The position numbers and the translations under genes are program-made. A DNA stretch of 64,000 bases from Protula sp. h YS-2021 (lineage: Eukaryota; Annelida; Polychaeta; Sabellida; Serpulidae). Shown one piece after another: positions 23,563 to 38,500 of the stretch. Every line of letters begins with the position of its first letter. Positions within the stretch are counted from its first letter, which is position 1. Location of the stretch: assembly GCA_949752745.1 (NCBI GenBank), contig OX457034.1, forward strand, positions 7,896,904-7,960,903, read 5' to 3'. The notes under the pieces were generated by a model, which saw only the letters and a list, made by a program, of their open reading frames with translations, ran no database searches and was not told where the DNA came from.

Positions 23563-26500
23563 CTGCAGAAAAAAAAAACAACAAACATTGTGTTAGATTT
23601 TATACAATGAAAAACACAAAGCGCTATAATTTTTGCCAGACAGGCTCATGCACAGCGTTTTCTTTTCTGCCCTGCATAATTAATCCGGCAGATGGCGCGC
23701 GTATAGTACTTAGCTCTCCACTTCTGGCCTGGATCTTTTTTTTCTCCAAGAGGAGGGGGGAGGGAAATCCGATGGGCCCGAGCGAAAAGTGGCGGAGCTC
23801 TCTCTCTCTCTCTCTATATATATACATGTTACAGGCAAACTGTCAAATCAGACACATTATATCTCGTTAATTTCCACCCCTGCTGCTCTCACGATTCGCC
23901 ACGCTATAGAGTGTGTGTAGGGTTCGGGCGTTTGACTCACATGATTGGCCCGACAGATGGCGTTGGCGATGGTGCGGCAGAGCAGCGTGAGGAAGCCGTC
24001 CTTGCTCTGGTCATCGACGATGGAGAAGGCGAGCATTCTCTCCTGTTCGTCGCCCTGTTTCGTGATCAGCGCGAACACGTGACGGCACTCTGTATAAAAA
24101 CAAACCCCACCACGTGATGCAGAGGACATACAACGGGACGAACGGAGATCAGAGGTCGTCCGTAAAGTATTAACGCGAAATTGTCGATTTCCCTTCCTCC
24201 ACGCCTCTGAACACAAAAAATTACCACGTCACCCATATTTTTTTCAAATTTTAAACTACCAACACCACTGAAGTTACTATGAAAAAAAATCTGCCCTTCG
24301 CTTCGCCCTCCCTCCCCTCCCGGGCCACGCACCTCCACTTAATCTTTCAAATTTTAAACTGCCAACACCACTGAAGCTACTATGAAAAAAATCTGCCCCC
24401 TCGTCTCGCTCCCCCCCCCCCCCTCCCCTCCCGAGCCACTCATCACCACTCTCGCGGACGTTGAACACACGCTTGATGTGGGACAGCGTCAGCACGGACA
24501 CGTGCTTGTACGCCTTCTGCGGCGTCACCGTTACACGCTATTATCCCCCCCCCCTCCCCACCCCATCCCTAGGGGCCACTCACCTCCACTCTCACGGACG
24601 TTAACCACGCGTTTGATGTGGGACAGCGTCAGCACGGAGACGTGTTTGTACGCCTTCTGCGGCGTCACAGCACCCACCATCGCTTGGCCGGGACTCCGCG
24701 AGCTCAGCACCTTCACGCGGCGCTTGCAGATCTACAAACAAACAAATAAATGAATAAATAAATAACACCGCCGCGGTATTAGTTACACATTTCAGTACAT
24801 GAGATCAACATGATAACATAATGTGATATATAATAATGCATTTATACATTCATTCACATGAGTGCGTTATGACAATGTGAATGCTTCATAGGCACGGTCA
24901 ACGGGCGGGTAGGTGGTTTCCAAATTTTCCAGTTCGACATCAGCAAATGATTATGGGTTAATATGACCGAGCAATCCAATTGNNNNNNNNNNNNNNNNNN
25001 NNNNNNNNNNNNNNNNNNNNNNNNNNNNNNNNNNNNNNNNNNNNNNNNNNNNNNNNNNNNNNNNNNNNNNNNNNNNNNNNNNNNNNNNNNNNNNNNNNNN
25101 NNNNNNNNNNNNNNNNNNNNNNNNNNNNNNNNNNNNNNNNNNNNNNNNNNNNNNNNNNNNNNNNNNNNNNNNNNNNNNNNNNTTATACCATACATGACCT
25201 CACCTCTAACCCCCACCCCCTCCTCCTTCAAAGCGTTTCGAGTTAGACCCTTCAATGCACCACTATCGCTCCCACCCCCGCACCCGCCCTCCATCCTCCG
25301 CGCTCCCCCACCCGCCCCCCCCCCCTCCCAACCCTTCAACGACGACGTCATGACTGGCCACTGCCAAGGAAATTGGCCTACCTCCAGCGAGTCAGAGAAG
25401 ATGAAAAGCGTGACGTTGTCGCCGCGGTTGCCGATCCCTCCCTCCACCAGCAGACAGTCGGCTTTGCCGGCAAATGTACGACTGGACGATAGCAGATCGG
25501 CCTGGAAAACCAATCAGCATTATAAATGTATGACTGGACGATAGCAGATCGGCCTGGAAAACCAATCAGAATTATAAATGTACGACTGGACGATAGCAGA
25601 TCGGCCTGGAAAACCAATCAGCATTATAAATGTATGACTGGACGATAGCAGATCGGCCTGGAAAACCAATCAGCATTACAATTGTAAGACTAGACGATAG
25701 CTGATCGGCCTGGGAAATCAATCAGCATTACAAATGTATGACTGGACGATAGCAGATCGGCCTGGGAAATCAATCAGCATTACCAATGATTCCCTTCAAA
25801 GATTAATTTCCAATATTTATTCATTGTTTTCAATTATTATATTTTACTAATTAAGAAAAAATGCAGAATGTTTGAAAGCTCCATGAAAATTTACGTAAAT
25901 AAAGAGGTATTTATACTGTTTTTTTTTTAAATTAAATTTGTATTTAACGTATGTCTTGTATTATTTTTTTATACTATGCACTTTTAATCAGCAGACACAC
26001 ACCCCCTGTCCTAGCAGCCACCAACCCTCCTTACGTTCCCCCCACCCCAGCACACACACACCCTCCTTCCGTTTTCCCTATTCCCGCACCCACTCACCCT
26101 CATTACGTTCCCCTTATCCCAACATCCACCACCCTCCTTCTGCCCCCCCCACAACATTCCAGCACCCACCCACCCTCCTTATGCCACCCCCCCATCCCAG
26201 CACCGACCAACCCTCCTTACGTCCCCCTTATCCTAGCACCCACCCACCCTCCTTATGCCCCCCACACCCCATCCCAGCACCAACCAACCCTCCTTATGCC
26301 TCTCCACCCCCTCCATCCTAGCAGCCACCTACCCTCCTTACGTTCCCCCCACCCCAGCACACACACACCCTCCTTCCGTTTTCCCTATTCCCGCACCCAC
26401 CCACCCTCCTTACGTTCCCCTTATCCTAGCACCCACCCACCCTCCATCCCGGCACCGACCAACCCTCCTTATGCACCCCCATCCCGGCACCGACCAACCC

Positions 26501-29460
26501 TCCTTATGCCCCCCCCCCCCCATCCCAGCACCCACCCACCCTCCTTACGTTCCCTAGTGCTACGTTTGTTTTGGAAGATCCCCTGTACACTATAACAATC
26601 CCCTGAGGTACACACCGGACAATTCTCTATGTCGTTGATGATTTCAAACAAATACTGATGGCCCTCCGCTCTCCTCCTGTCCTCGTTGATGTGCCTGCAA
26701 ACAGCAACTAGAGCAGTGTACGTAGCTCACATATTCCCTACAGCCTCCCCCCCCCCCTCTATCAGTTAAACACGGCCATCAACAGCAACAACAACTGGCA
26801 GATCAATCGCCAGTCTCGTCTCACTGAGCACTTTACAAGAACTGGCGACATCTCACTGAGCACTTTACAACCACAGGAGGATCAATCACCAGTCTCATCT
26901 CACTGAGCACTTTACAAGTCAGAAAAGTCTAGTAACTTAAAGTGCTCTACTTGTTCTTTTAATGCCAGATGTAGCTGTAGTTTCCGCTTCGGTTCTCCGA
27001 CGAAAAAATAGTACTATGAGCACTGTCTGACTACTGAGCAGTGTCTAACTACTGAGCAGTGCGCTACGGCTGAGCACTACGTTACCAATTACCACCATAT
27101 TTCCGCTGAGCATTGCGATGCTACTGAACACTTCATTAGAACTAATGTTACGTTACCACCCAACCACAAGTTACTAGGAAATCCGGATTACTATGGCAAC
27201 AGAGCACTTACTGCATAATGTTGTCGAGCGTGTTGAGTGCCTGTTTTAGCTTACTGTGATCCGGGTTACACTCATCTGTCTTCTTCAAAATATCTACAAA
27301 AGTTTGCATTTCAATAAATATACGTCCAAAATCAACTGATTTTATTTTTTTTATTCATTTTTCTTTCAGTCTTTTTAAATTTTTGTAAAGTTAAATTCAC
27401 TTTGTTCCTCTAACAAAGTAACACAAATATGAAGGTAAAATACGAAAAAAAAAATAACAAATTTTAACAATAAAAAAGACAAAATTTAAAACAGAACGCG
27501 CACGCAAGTGTTACTTAGCAAACACTTATATTTATTCCTAATTTGAAAAAAGGAGTTACCTTTTAACAACAGCATGACGCTGGGTAGTCGCTGCACAGGT
27601 CTGATCAACAGTTCCGTCAGTGACTGACGCCCACACTCCGGCCGACTCATGCAAACCTGCCCGCCCGAAACATACATGTCACAGACCGCCCAAAACATCG
27701 CAGGTGAATACCCGACCAAAGTATACACATGCCTTTGCCCTCTCAAAACATAAAATACACGTCATGTCATAACCCGCTGAAAACATAATGCATATCACTG
27801 TTAGCTCGAAACAAAAAAAAAAACTAACAGAAGACTACGAAAAAGGCATTTTTTATATTTTCTCTCAGACGGTAATCCAATCCTGCAGGCCCGGGAAGGG
27901 ACTAGGGGGGAGGGGCAGTGAGGGAAGGGGGGAGAGAGTGGCAGGTTGCCTACGCTTGGGATGTTCAGGACCGGGAAGGGCGGGGGGGGGGGGGGGGTGA
28001 GTGAGGGAAAGGGGGGTGGCAGGTTGCTTACCTTAAGGAAGGCATGGAATCGCGGCTTCTCTTTATCACAGCTAAGTATGGTCTCTTTTGTGCTCTCAAA
28101 GTAGTTGACAAAAGGAGGGTAACACTTTAACAACGCATCGGCCTGAAATAATAACAAAAGACCGTCACGTGACGGCGCCCATGTGACGTCACAATAACAA
28201 AACACGCACTGGCACTGTGATTATATCAAAGGAGGGAAAAAATTTTAACAACGCATCAGTTCGAACCAAAAAAAGTAGCAAACTTTTATCACTAAATACA
28301 TGCATTTTACAATACTACTACACGTCATCGGGCATGGATTTTCTTTTCTTTTTTGTCAAAAAACCACATCACATTTCAGAAACTCAACAACTTCAGGTTG
28401 TTCACTTTCACTATTCATTTTCACAATTCAATCTTTCACTTAATAACAGCTGTTGTGACAAAATATTAGTCTTACTCTTACTTTTAATTTTTTGTTTGTT
28501 TTGGCGGAAGGGGGGGGGGAGGAGGGGGGAGTAGGAGGGTCAACCTACATGTTTTAAAATTAGATCGCCGATGCAGGGGTCTGACTCGGGCATGAGAACG
28601 ATCTCGTTCAGCTCGTCTCGTATTTTCATATGCACGTCGTAAATGGGCGGGATGTTGCCAAAGATCATCTTTATATCAGTGACATCGAGTAATGGACCTC
28701 CTGGCTGGTTCTTGTCCTCAATTTCTTCTTTGAAAACCTAAGAAAGAGATTGAAATAGCGCGTTATACAAAGAAGAAATTTTTACATGAACTGATCGGGT
28801 GCACACTTCATTTCGCAAGAGTTTTAAATCCTTGTTCGACCACATTAAATTAGCATGAGGTAAAAATGAGCAGCGTTGATGTAAGTTCAATCAGCAGAAA
28901 ATATATTTCTTTATTTATTTATTGAAGGGGTCCATGCATAAACTTGATAACTGCAGTTATCAGCAGTGGAAAAAAACGCTTTTAAAGTTTGAAATTTTAG
29001 TAATAAAAATAGGTTTTTCCCATCGCATTTTCCTCAAAAATGCCCACTTCTAATCGGTTTTGAGGTGTAAGACTTACATATGTCACAGAGCAGAGGCCAA
29101 GAAATACCGTGGTGGTCAATAGTGCATTTTCCTGATAAGTGGAGTTATCAAGTTTATGCATGGAGACCTTCTATTGTTTTGTCATTATTATTCGTTTTGG
29201 TACCGTTTTTCTTTTTCCATCCAGAAAGAAAATATCTTCAACATCTGCACTTACCTTTAAAATAGTGTACAGGATGCCGACATAATTTTTCTCTGTGCTG
29301 AACAGTTCTCGGATAACTAATTGCCTCGCTGTTAGTTTGATTTCCTTCGACGGAGGGGCGAGAGGTGGGGATGTGGGCGTCTTGTTGACTGTTTGCTCTG
29401 TAACAAAATTAATGCAACCTAGCAGCTAAAAGCAGCTAAAAGCTGGGGATGCAAGAGTCA

Positions 29461-29522
<62 letters not shown>

Positions 29523-32500
29523 TATCATTATTACTTTAATCAAGTTTCTTATTTATTTATTTATTTTTAATAACTATACAAACCATATAACCTGAATATC
29601 GAAACCTTGCATTTTTCTCTTTTTTATCAAACAGAACTTATCCTTTCACATTTTATAAGTTAAGAGAAGGGAAAGGGGGTTTACAATATTCCTACCGTGC
29701 AAAATATGGCCTGAGACGTCAGGCGTGACGTCAAGGAAGGAGGCGCCACACGACACGAGCGCCATGTCGCTGGAGCGGCGCTTGTACATGGGCGTGTCGA
29801 TCTCGCCCTCGGACGCCAGCTGCGCCAGGTTCTCGCGCAGTCTCTTGCGCTTGCGAGACTTGGAGCCCGACATGGTCTTCTGCGCGTCGCGGTAGCTGCG
29901 GGGACTGTCAGGCGTGCACGTGCTCTTGTGATCGTACTGGAAAACGAAAACAATGGCCCGGCTGCTGCATGACTCATGAACCTCAAGCAAGTTTTAGATG
30001 AAAAAAAAAACACTGTGTGACCAAGTCGAAAAATAAATTAATTCTTTTTCTCGATAATTCAAGAAAAATACATTTTCATGTTACTTGAATGCGAGCATCC
30101 GCCTTTTTTTTTTTTTTTTTTTGCGCTGTTATTAAAAACAAAGTTCATAATAATGTTGTTATGTGACAATATCATTTGTACAGAGATCCATATTTAAAAT
30201 CCACTGCTTTCAGTGAGACCAAAACGATGGTTTGCCTTGCAGAGAAGTAGGGGGGGGGAGGGGAGCGGGGGTTGGGGTCCTTACGTCGAATCTGTAGAAT
30301 GACTCGTCCGCACAAGCATCCATCTGGACGCTGGCCCAAAACCACTGCAAAAAAGCACACACAAAACAGTCAAATGAACTGAAGCTTTTCATGGACACAC
30401 ACATGCGTGAAATGAGGCGCTTTTTTACACACCACATTCTCGTCCTGCAACACACTTAGCACTTGACCACGACTTTTCAATACGCTATATTTGTCATCCA
30501 TTTCCTACCCTTTTATCTCCGAAAACTGTTTATTATCCCCAAAAGGTACTATTAAATTAATGCAAAATGAAAAAAAGTAACACTTGTATTAGTGGCTACT
30601 TCAACATGTAATTCGTGAACACTGATTTTCAGTTTCAAAATTTGGCCACAAAATTCATTACTCTTTATTTAACATTTCTCTCTGAACCCAAAGTTTTCAC
30701 AGAACACTGTTTTTTTGTTTTTTTTTTTTGTATTTAAAGCGTCACCTCCGACTTGACGACATGCTGTCGGTGGTGGACGTCAAAGTCGAGCTGCTTGACA
30801 GTCTGGTCGTCAATGACGACGTGGGAACAGCTGGGCGCACCCGCCTGCGCAATGTACGCTCCTGTCCAATCAAAAATAAGAACACATCAAATAGTACGGA
30901 GCAACTAAATCTTAACAGCTTGGTACTGCCTCCTCCCCCGCCCCCTCCAACCGCCAGAAAATAAAGGGAACGACACAAACTAGAATGGAGCATACCGAAA
31001 CACTACCGAGCCTTAGCAGCTTCGAGGTCCCCCTTCCCCCCACCCCTCCTCCTCTCCACCCCCTATCCAACCAAAAATAAAAATTGGAAGTTGCACATCA
31101 AATTCACCACACTACACAGGGCAACATTTAAAGGCATTGTCTTGTTACAAGTGACTTTTCGACCCGTTGCCTCCGGCAAAAGTTACAAAACCTAACAAAA
31201 CTCAATTCAGGCTAAAAACAATCTGAGCCACCAAAAAAAAAAAAAGAAAGAAAGAAATTAATCGCCAGAACAATTTTCGGAGCCGGAAAAGTGCCCCCCT
31301 GCCTCCTAACACCTTCTTCTGTCCACACCTCACACAACGTACTGGCCTTTTAAAACTTCCTCAGCATGTAATAAGAAGTTCCTTTTAAAAGGTTTCAGCA
31401 AAGCAGTAGCTTTTTTGTTAAGAATTACGCCGTTACGATATTTCATTCATACCTAATATCATGTATGAAAGCAAGCGGTTTTTATTCAAGATCCACCCCC
31501 CCCCCCCAATCCCCCGCGCGCTCTAATATTCCCGTCCCGCACTCAACAAATTAATTCCCTGAATTTTTGCATTATATGGACTCATGAAACCAACAAATTA
31601 CGTGATATTAACATTTAAATCTTGGCGTGCTTATATTCTAAACCAATAATATACCCCAAGTGCCAATCAAGTGGCTTTGATTTATTGTTCCGCTTTTCAA
31701 TTATTGGCGCTAGTTCAAACATACAACAATGCTTAATTACATCCTTTCATGCTTTGTTAGTGCAAAAATATGGCTAAATTATTAATACCCCATCAACACC
31801 CTTAGCTTGAATTAATCACTTGTGAAATAAAACGGAGAAAAAAGAACACAAAAAAATTCAATGAATAAAATATCAGATTTCATTAAAAATTAAAAGGGAG
31901 TAATTCGGCCTCTTATTGCTTAACTTTTCGCACCACTTGAACAAAAAACATTAGCTGGAAGGACAGAGGAGCTCATGCAAAAAAGTCTATAGATCGTTCC
32001 ACTAACGAATACAAGTGACACTTCGTTCAGTTACTTATCATGTTTACCTGTGGAGGACAACTTAAGGTGGCATTCGTTTTCCACATGCTCAGAACGCTTC
32101 CGTTTACGCGCTGCTTTCGAATCGTTCAAAGTATCGATGAACGACCCGCTTAAAGTAGCACCGTTTTCGCTTGACCAACTCTCGTCCGTATCGCAGCAAC
32201 TTTGACTCCATTCATTGGTGAAAGTTAAAGTGTCGTCAAGGTCATTTCGCAGCTCGTTCGTGACGTCACTATCTATAGCACTATCGTTTGAAATTACGTC
32301 ACCCCCGCTCCTTTCAGTCGTGAACAAGTCGTCCTTCCGCCGCGACGCGGCATCACCCTCTTTGCTAGGGACAAACAAACTGTTGCTAAGTACGGTCACG
32401 TCGTTACTATGGAAACTATCAAATTGTTCCAAAGTTGAATTGAACGACGTTTCACAATCGAAGAACACATCACTTTCATTCGCTGTCGTTTCATGTCTAT

Positions 32501-35500
32501 TCTCTTCGTTATTTCTAACAATAATACTGCTAATATCACGACAACCTCCATAATGATCCAACGGCTTTGCCGTTTCCTGACTATGCCCAGTATCCAGAGA
32601 GAAGCACAATTCCTGATTGTTATCAATTCGTTTTTTAACAAACTGTTCCCAAACTGCCCCCGAGTCTAGACCATTAAGCACCTGAGTATTTTCAGTTCTT
32701 TTCTCTGCATCAGTACTGACTAGAATTTCATCTGGGCACGTTTCCGTTTGTGACGTGTACCCATCCAGCGAAGAACGCTTTTGACCTTGACACGGGGTCA
32801 CGAGTTTCTTCGCGCCGTGACTACGTGCCGCGGCACGGAGATCCCCGCGCACTCGGTACGCCCGTCGGAGCGTGCGATTCCCACGCGTTCTCCAACTCCT
32901 TCCCTTTCCACAGTTATTTAGCCTGGGCACATTGCGGGAAGTAGGGCCTCGATACCTGCCCAGATTAGACTTATAGTTCCACCGGTTATTCTTCAGGTTA
33001 TGCTCTTTGAAGGCACCAGTCACTTCAACGCGACTACGTTTGGGGCTTTTACGAAGCACATTTTCACCACTCGACGGCAGATTCCTCGCGAACCGTCGTG
33101 GACTATCCGAATCCAAAAAGGGTTGCGGCGGTATCGCGTGCGCGCCGGGGGATACTTTCGGGGTACCGACTCTCCCCGCCAGATAAGCCACTCGGCTATC
33201 GGCTATCCGTCTTGCATCGTCTCTGCGCGCGCATGCATTCCCCCTCTCCCCAGCACATGCCTTCGAACCGCTCCTCAGCGATAACGGCGATGACGCTCGG
33301 AACCACTTCGCCGTGTTGCTGAACAGGCCAGCCACAGAGCGCGGGCTCCACACGCTTTCCGCAACGGCTTTCCTCCGCATGTCCGCGTCACTCTGTCCAG
33401 ACTCCGCGCCACTCGGGCACGACTCCGCGTCACCGCTTGGAGGCCACACCGAGAACCACGTATCACAAACAGGCTTAGCCCAGTCCATGTAGGTCTTCCC
33501 CTTCATGCTTTACTACTCGACAAATTTCATTTGCCGAAAAACATTACTCACGTGTCTTTTAACACCAGATTATTAATTATCGCCTAAAAAAAAAAAAAAA
33601 CAACTGAAAGCCTTGCTTGAAAGTGCTTGAAATTTTATAGTCTTTTTACACATATATTCCTGATTTAATAATGATTTATCCACAATTCACAAGATAATTA
33701 AATACAGTGTGGTTGTGCTTGAAACAATCCTAAGTTGCCTGTTTCTTTTCCGTCTTAACATCATATTTTATTCACAAATCACAAATCTTCCAGCTCAGAT
33801 CCATCAATCCTTAATTGTTTCTTCCAACAATAATCGATTATTTTGTTATTTTAAAACTTTCATGACAGCACCAGCACATCAGGAAAATGCCACTACACTT
33901 ATGAGCCTTATAACAGGGCAAATCGTGCAGCCAGCATGTGATGCTAAGCGGCGACTTTAACTCTGTAGCATAGCTAGCAGCCTAGCCCCCTGTTGCCCAC
34001 ATATGGTCCACTGTAAGCGGCTGTACAAACACCAGCAGCCTTCTGCTAGAGAGGGCGTTGACGGAGTGCACCATATCAGCAGCGCGGGGATTGGTAATCC
34101 TCTTAGACATGAGCAAACAACGTCATAATCAGTATCTACTCTCTATACACACACCATATAAGGAACAATGCAGCATCTATTAAATCTTTTTCATATAAAA
34201 AAGAATATTATTATATTATTTTACATTAGATTACATGTAATTCTGGGTTTTTGTCAGTGGTAAGATCCTCCTTTCACTCCCTATTGTGTTGTGTCCTTAA
34301 TGGGTTTTCACTACAACGCGAAGACAATGGCAGCTTATTGCTCTGCGGTGTATGCCACTGTCTCCTGCCATTCGCCTCCCGCGGTTATACACTAGAATTA
34401 CACGAGCACAGCCCGGCATGCCCACCCCGTTTCTACACCGTTAAACAACGGAAGCGATACGCGCCGCTAAAAAAAATAGGTCGATTGCAATTCGGAATCC
34501 TTTGCTGCTTGCTTTACGCGTATGTAATCGCATTTTTAACTCACTCCATTGTCTCAGGACATTAGTTGCTCTTTCACGCCTCTCTATCCCGGAGATCTAA
34601 TACGGCCTATTTATAAAATCGCACTTTCATTCTTTTTATTTCACATAAACGTCACGTCGAGACTCACATTGAGCAGTGGACAGTTAGTCCTCTTAACGAC
34701 ATGCAGGTGCTCTTTTTGGTCCGGGGGGGGGGGGAGGGGGGAGAGAGAATAAAGCGACTGTCATTCGAAAGATGATAACAGCTTAATGCCTTCCCTTACT
34801 CCTGGTGGTCACTTCAAATTTTTCCCGTTCATAAGTCCGTACCCCCAACGAAGCAGCATCTGTCGATGTAAATCAACCGAACCGTTTCCTCACAAAAAGG
34901 GTGAAATTTGAAAGCTGGATGTGGAGACTTTCACACCGTTTTTTTTTCTTTCTCCTCGCATAATGACAAATTACCAAATTTACTTGTGAATTTTTAAAAT
35001 GTTTATATATCTATAAATCAGGGTTCTGCTTGTTCATTTCAAATGTTTCCAAAGTGCTCGTTATTTTATCGAAAAGCAACAACCAGTAACAAATTTATTC
35101 TCGGATTCGTGTCCTTTTTTTCATATGTTTTTATTCCAACATAAAAATAGCATTCACTTCTGAATTCCCCTGGTGTTTGTCGCATACGTTAAAGCATAAA
35201 AGGAAGCTGGTTATGCGAAAACTCTGTATGTTTGCTTGATCATATGTTGTGCCTGTCATCCAATCCCCAAATGCTTTTTATCATGCAAAACTCAACGCAG
35301 ATAATCATTAATTTATTTTATTTTGAAGTCAATGTTCAACGGTAAAGCCAACAATTTTCAATTTTGAAAATAAAAAAAAAAAAACCTGCTGGTCCCTTCA
35401 ACGTTGTCATTTTAAAACGATACGGTAAAGATCAACTAGATTGATAACTAAGCTAAATATAGCCCCTGGCACTTTGTGTGTTCCCACAGGACATATGCGA

Positions 35501-38500
35501 AAATCGAATCAAAGAGCCACTGGGGCGTGGCGTGACACTTTTTCAATAAAACCCAACTTTTCTCGGGAATGGGGTTTAAACCCCCCTTTTTTAAAATTCC
35601 AGAGGTAAGAAAACCACAAAATGATTTTATTTTATTTTACGCATTCAGGGTTGTAGTCTGCAGGCAGACAACAGGAATATAGGTGTAATTACGTGTGAAA
35701 TGAAAACTTTCGAATTAGAGGGCTGATAAATGGGGGGAGAGGGGGGAGGGAGGAGTGGGAAGGGGGGGTGTTGTTCGTTTACGCGTGGCACATTTTGCAC
35801 ATCTAAATGGCTGATTAAAACCACCCGGCAAAGGGAAGCATCTGGCCTGCATTAAATGACCATCATTTAGCAAGTGCGATTACGCAATTGAGGACACCCT
35901 GTGGGAGAGTAAAGTACACCGAAATGCCTTTTAAGCTTGTGAATTTTCACATTATAGGTCCTTTCAAGCAAAATGGACAGTAAAATTATAAAAATTACTC
36001 CCCAAGGAGTTTCAAAAAGCCTTCAAAATATATTTGGGTTTATAGTGTAGCTATATATTTATGGTGGTTTGTGTTAAAATTTAATCTATGGTCTTAAACC
36101 TCTCCATCACTGAATAAGGAAGGTCATTCAATAACAATACATTCTTTACCGTATCAAAAGTTAGCAAGTTTTAGCCAATATTATACAGGCACCTCAATTT
36201 GGAAACAATGTCCAAGAACATCAAAGGGATATAACTGTGTAGTGCTTCATAAATGTTAGAATTCAGGACAATTCGCAAATAAATAGCAATGTCTGTTTCA
36301 GCCCAAAATAGCAGTAACTCTACTGAAATTTTTATAGTCTATTTTTCATATTTATGGAGCCAATACAATTTTGATTTTCAATAAATTTGGGTAAAAACAA
36401 TCAGTGCTTTTGGAATGATAAAATTTCATGTTTGAAAAAAAAATGACACTTGTGGCTGAATGTTTCGAAATTCAGTGTCACATTACTATTAGACACAAAG
36501 ATGTTGCAAGGGGTGAACAGATCAGGAATGTTGAAAGATGCAATACCTATGCCTACCATAGATCCTTGGTGATGTTGCCATGACGAATAAATGCTATTAC
36601 AGGGTTCATACAATTTTTCCCTGATAGAATCCCCTGACATTATAAATTTGTTTTACATAATTTAAATTTTGGGTTACGTTCCAGGTGATTAGAAATTGCG
36701 AGGGAAGAGGGGGAGGGCGGAATATGTGGGGAGGTCCGGTGGTCGAGCAGATAAAGAGCATGGCAGGGCAGGCAGATCCCTTAACCTTGTCTTAGTGTGA
36801 GTGAACAGTGGGCAAAGTTGACCGTACAGAAAATTACTGACCTTTCGGTAAACATTTCTTAAGAGGTCAACATAATTGATAAAAATCACTTGAAGTAAGT
36901 CAACAGTCAACTAATGTTCCCTTGAAGTAAGTCAATGGTCAACATGAGCTGATGTTCACTTGAAGTAAGTCAATGGTCAACATGAACTGGTGTTCCCTTA
37001 AGTCAATGGTCAACTTGAGCTGATGTTCACTTGAAGTAAGTCAATGGTCAACATGAACTGGTGTTCCCTCAAGTCAATGGTCAACACGAGCTGATGTTCA
37101 TTTGAAGTAAGTCAATGGTCAACATAAACTGGTGTTCCCTCAAGTCAATAGTCAACATGAGCTGATTTTCACTTGAAGTAAGTCAATGGTCAACATGAGC
37201 TGATGTTCCCTCAAGTCAATGGTCAACATGAGCTGATGTTCACTTGAAGTAAGTCAATGGTCAACAGGAACTAGTATTCCCTGAAGTCAATGATCAACAT
37301 GAACTGGTGTTCGCTCAAGTCAACGGTCAATATGGGCTGATGTTCACTTGAAGTAAGTCAATGATCAACATGAACTGGTGTTCCCTCAAGTCAATGGTCA
37401 ACATGAGCTGATGTTCCCTCAAGTCAATGGTTAACATGAACTGGTGTGCCCTCAAGTCAATGGTCAACATGAGCTGATGTTCATTTGAAGTAAGTCAATG
37501 GTCAACAGGAACTAGTGTTCCCTGAAGTCAATGGTCAACATGAACTGATGTTCAGCGAAGTTGAAGCACGTCAATAACCATTTCTTGTAGCTGACCTATG
37601 CATGCAAGTCTCTGTGCCATCAAGTGGGTTTTAGAACTACTCAAAACATATAGCTGTTACAGAATTCAATGTTTTAGGACGAAAGTGTGGTATATTATAA
37701 GCAATTACACTACGGCGTCTTTCAAATGACGCCACATTTACAGAAGGAATAGCCCACCCCTCCTCCTCCACCCCAGTCTGCATTGCTTGGTTTACAACTT
37801 AAACACGATATTACTTAACATTTGATTTATACATCTAGAAACCTTGTAGAATTTCCCGTGTAGGTAGGAAACTGACCTGGTATGAACCACTGCCGAGGAT
37901 GAGCATGGTAGCCACGCCCTCCCTTTCCCCAACCCTACTACCCACACAGCAAATGCTCCACTGCACTAAAAGCCAAATAGATTGATGTTTTACCCATCTA
38001 AGAAAATTACACGCAGATAAGATCACTGAAAGAAGCCGAGCATATTGTCTTGTTCAAACCTGGACAAAAGGTTTTGAATTAAAAACTTTGCAGTTATGTG
38101 ATTTAATTAACAACAAAATTTAAATATTTTTGTATGCCAAACATGTTGCCAAAAAACAATGAAAACAAATGTTTTAAAACCATCAGCCAAACTCGAGAAT
38201 AAGTCCATGGTATTTGTAAACTAGAGCAGTGTGCATAGCCCACATATTCCCCACAGGCCCCCCATCAGTTAAACACGGCCATCAATAGTCAATCAGAGCT
38301 GAAAAGTCCAGCTGGTGCATTTTCCTTGGACGAACCTGGCCCATTTACAATACCGATCTGTGTTTGCTCCCATAGAAGCTACATACCAAGTTTCATTAAA
38401 AACCTTGTCGCAGTTTTTAAGTTATCGTGTTAACAAGCTCTTGATGACAGACCGACAGACCGACCGACACACGGCCGACTGCATATTTACCCCACAGGTT

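Noticed and set aside
25938..26595. Proline/serine-rich ORFs of 100-214 codons
   Set aside because: Translations of the pyrimidine-rich minisatellite in ECT2 intron 16, open in more than one frame.
34668..34711. Possible ECT2 exon reading HLHVVKRTNCPLLN, resembling the end of the third BRCT
   Set aside because: Phase fits, but the acceptor sits in CCAAAAAG beside a C-run and it would drop half the BRCT. The exon at 30746-30861 supplies the full matching sequence (SCSHVVIDDQTVKQLDF to HVVKSE) in the same phases.
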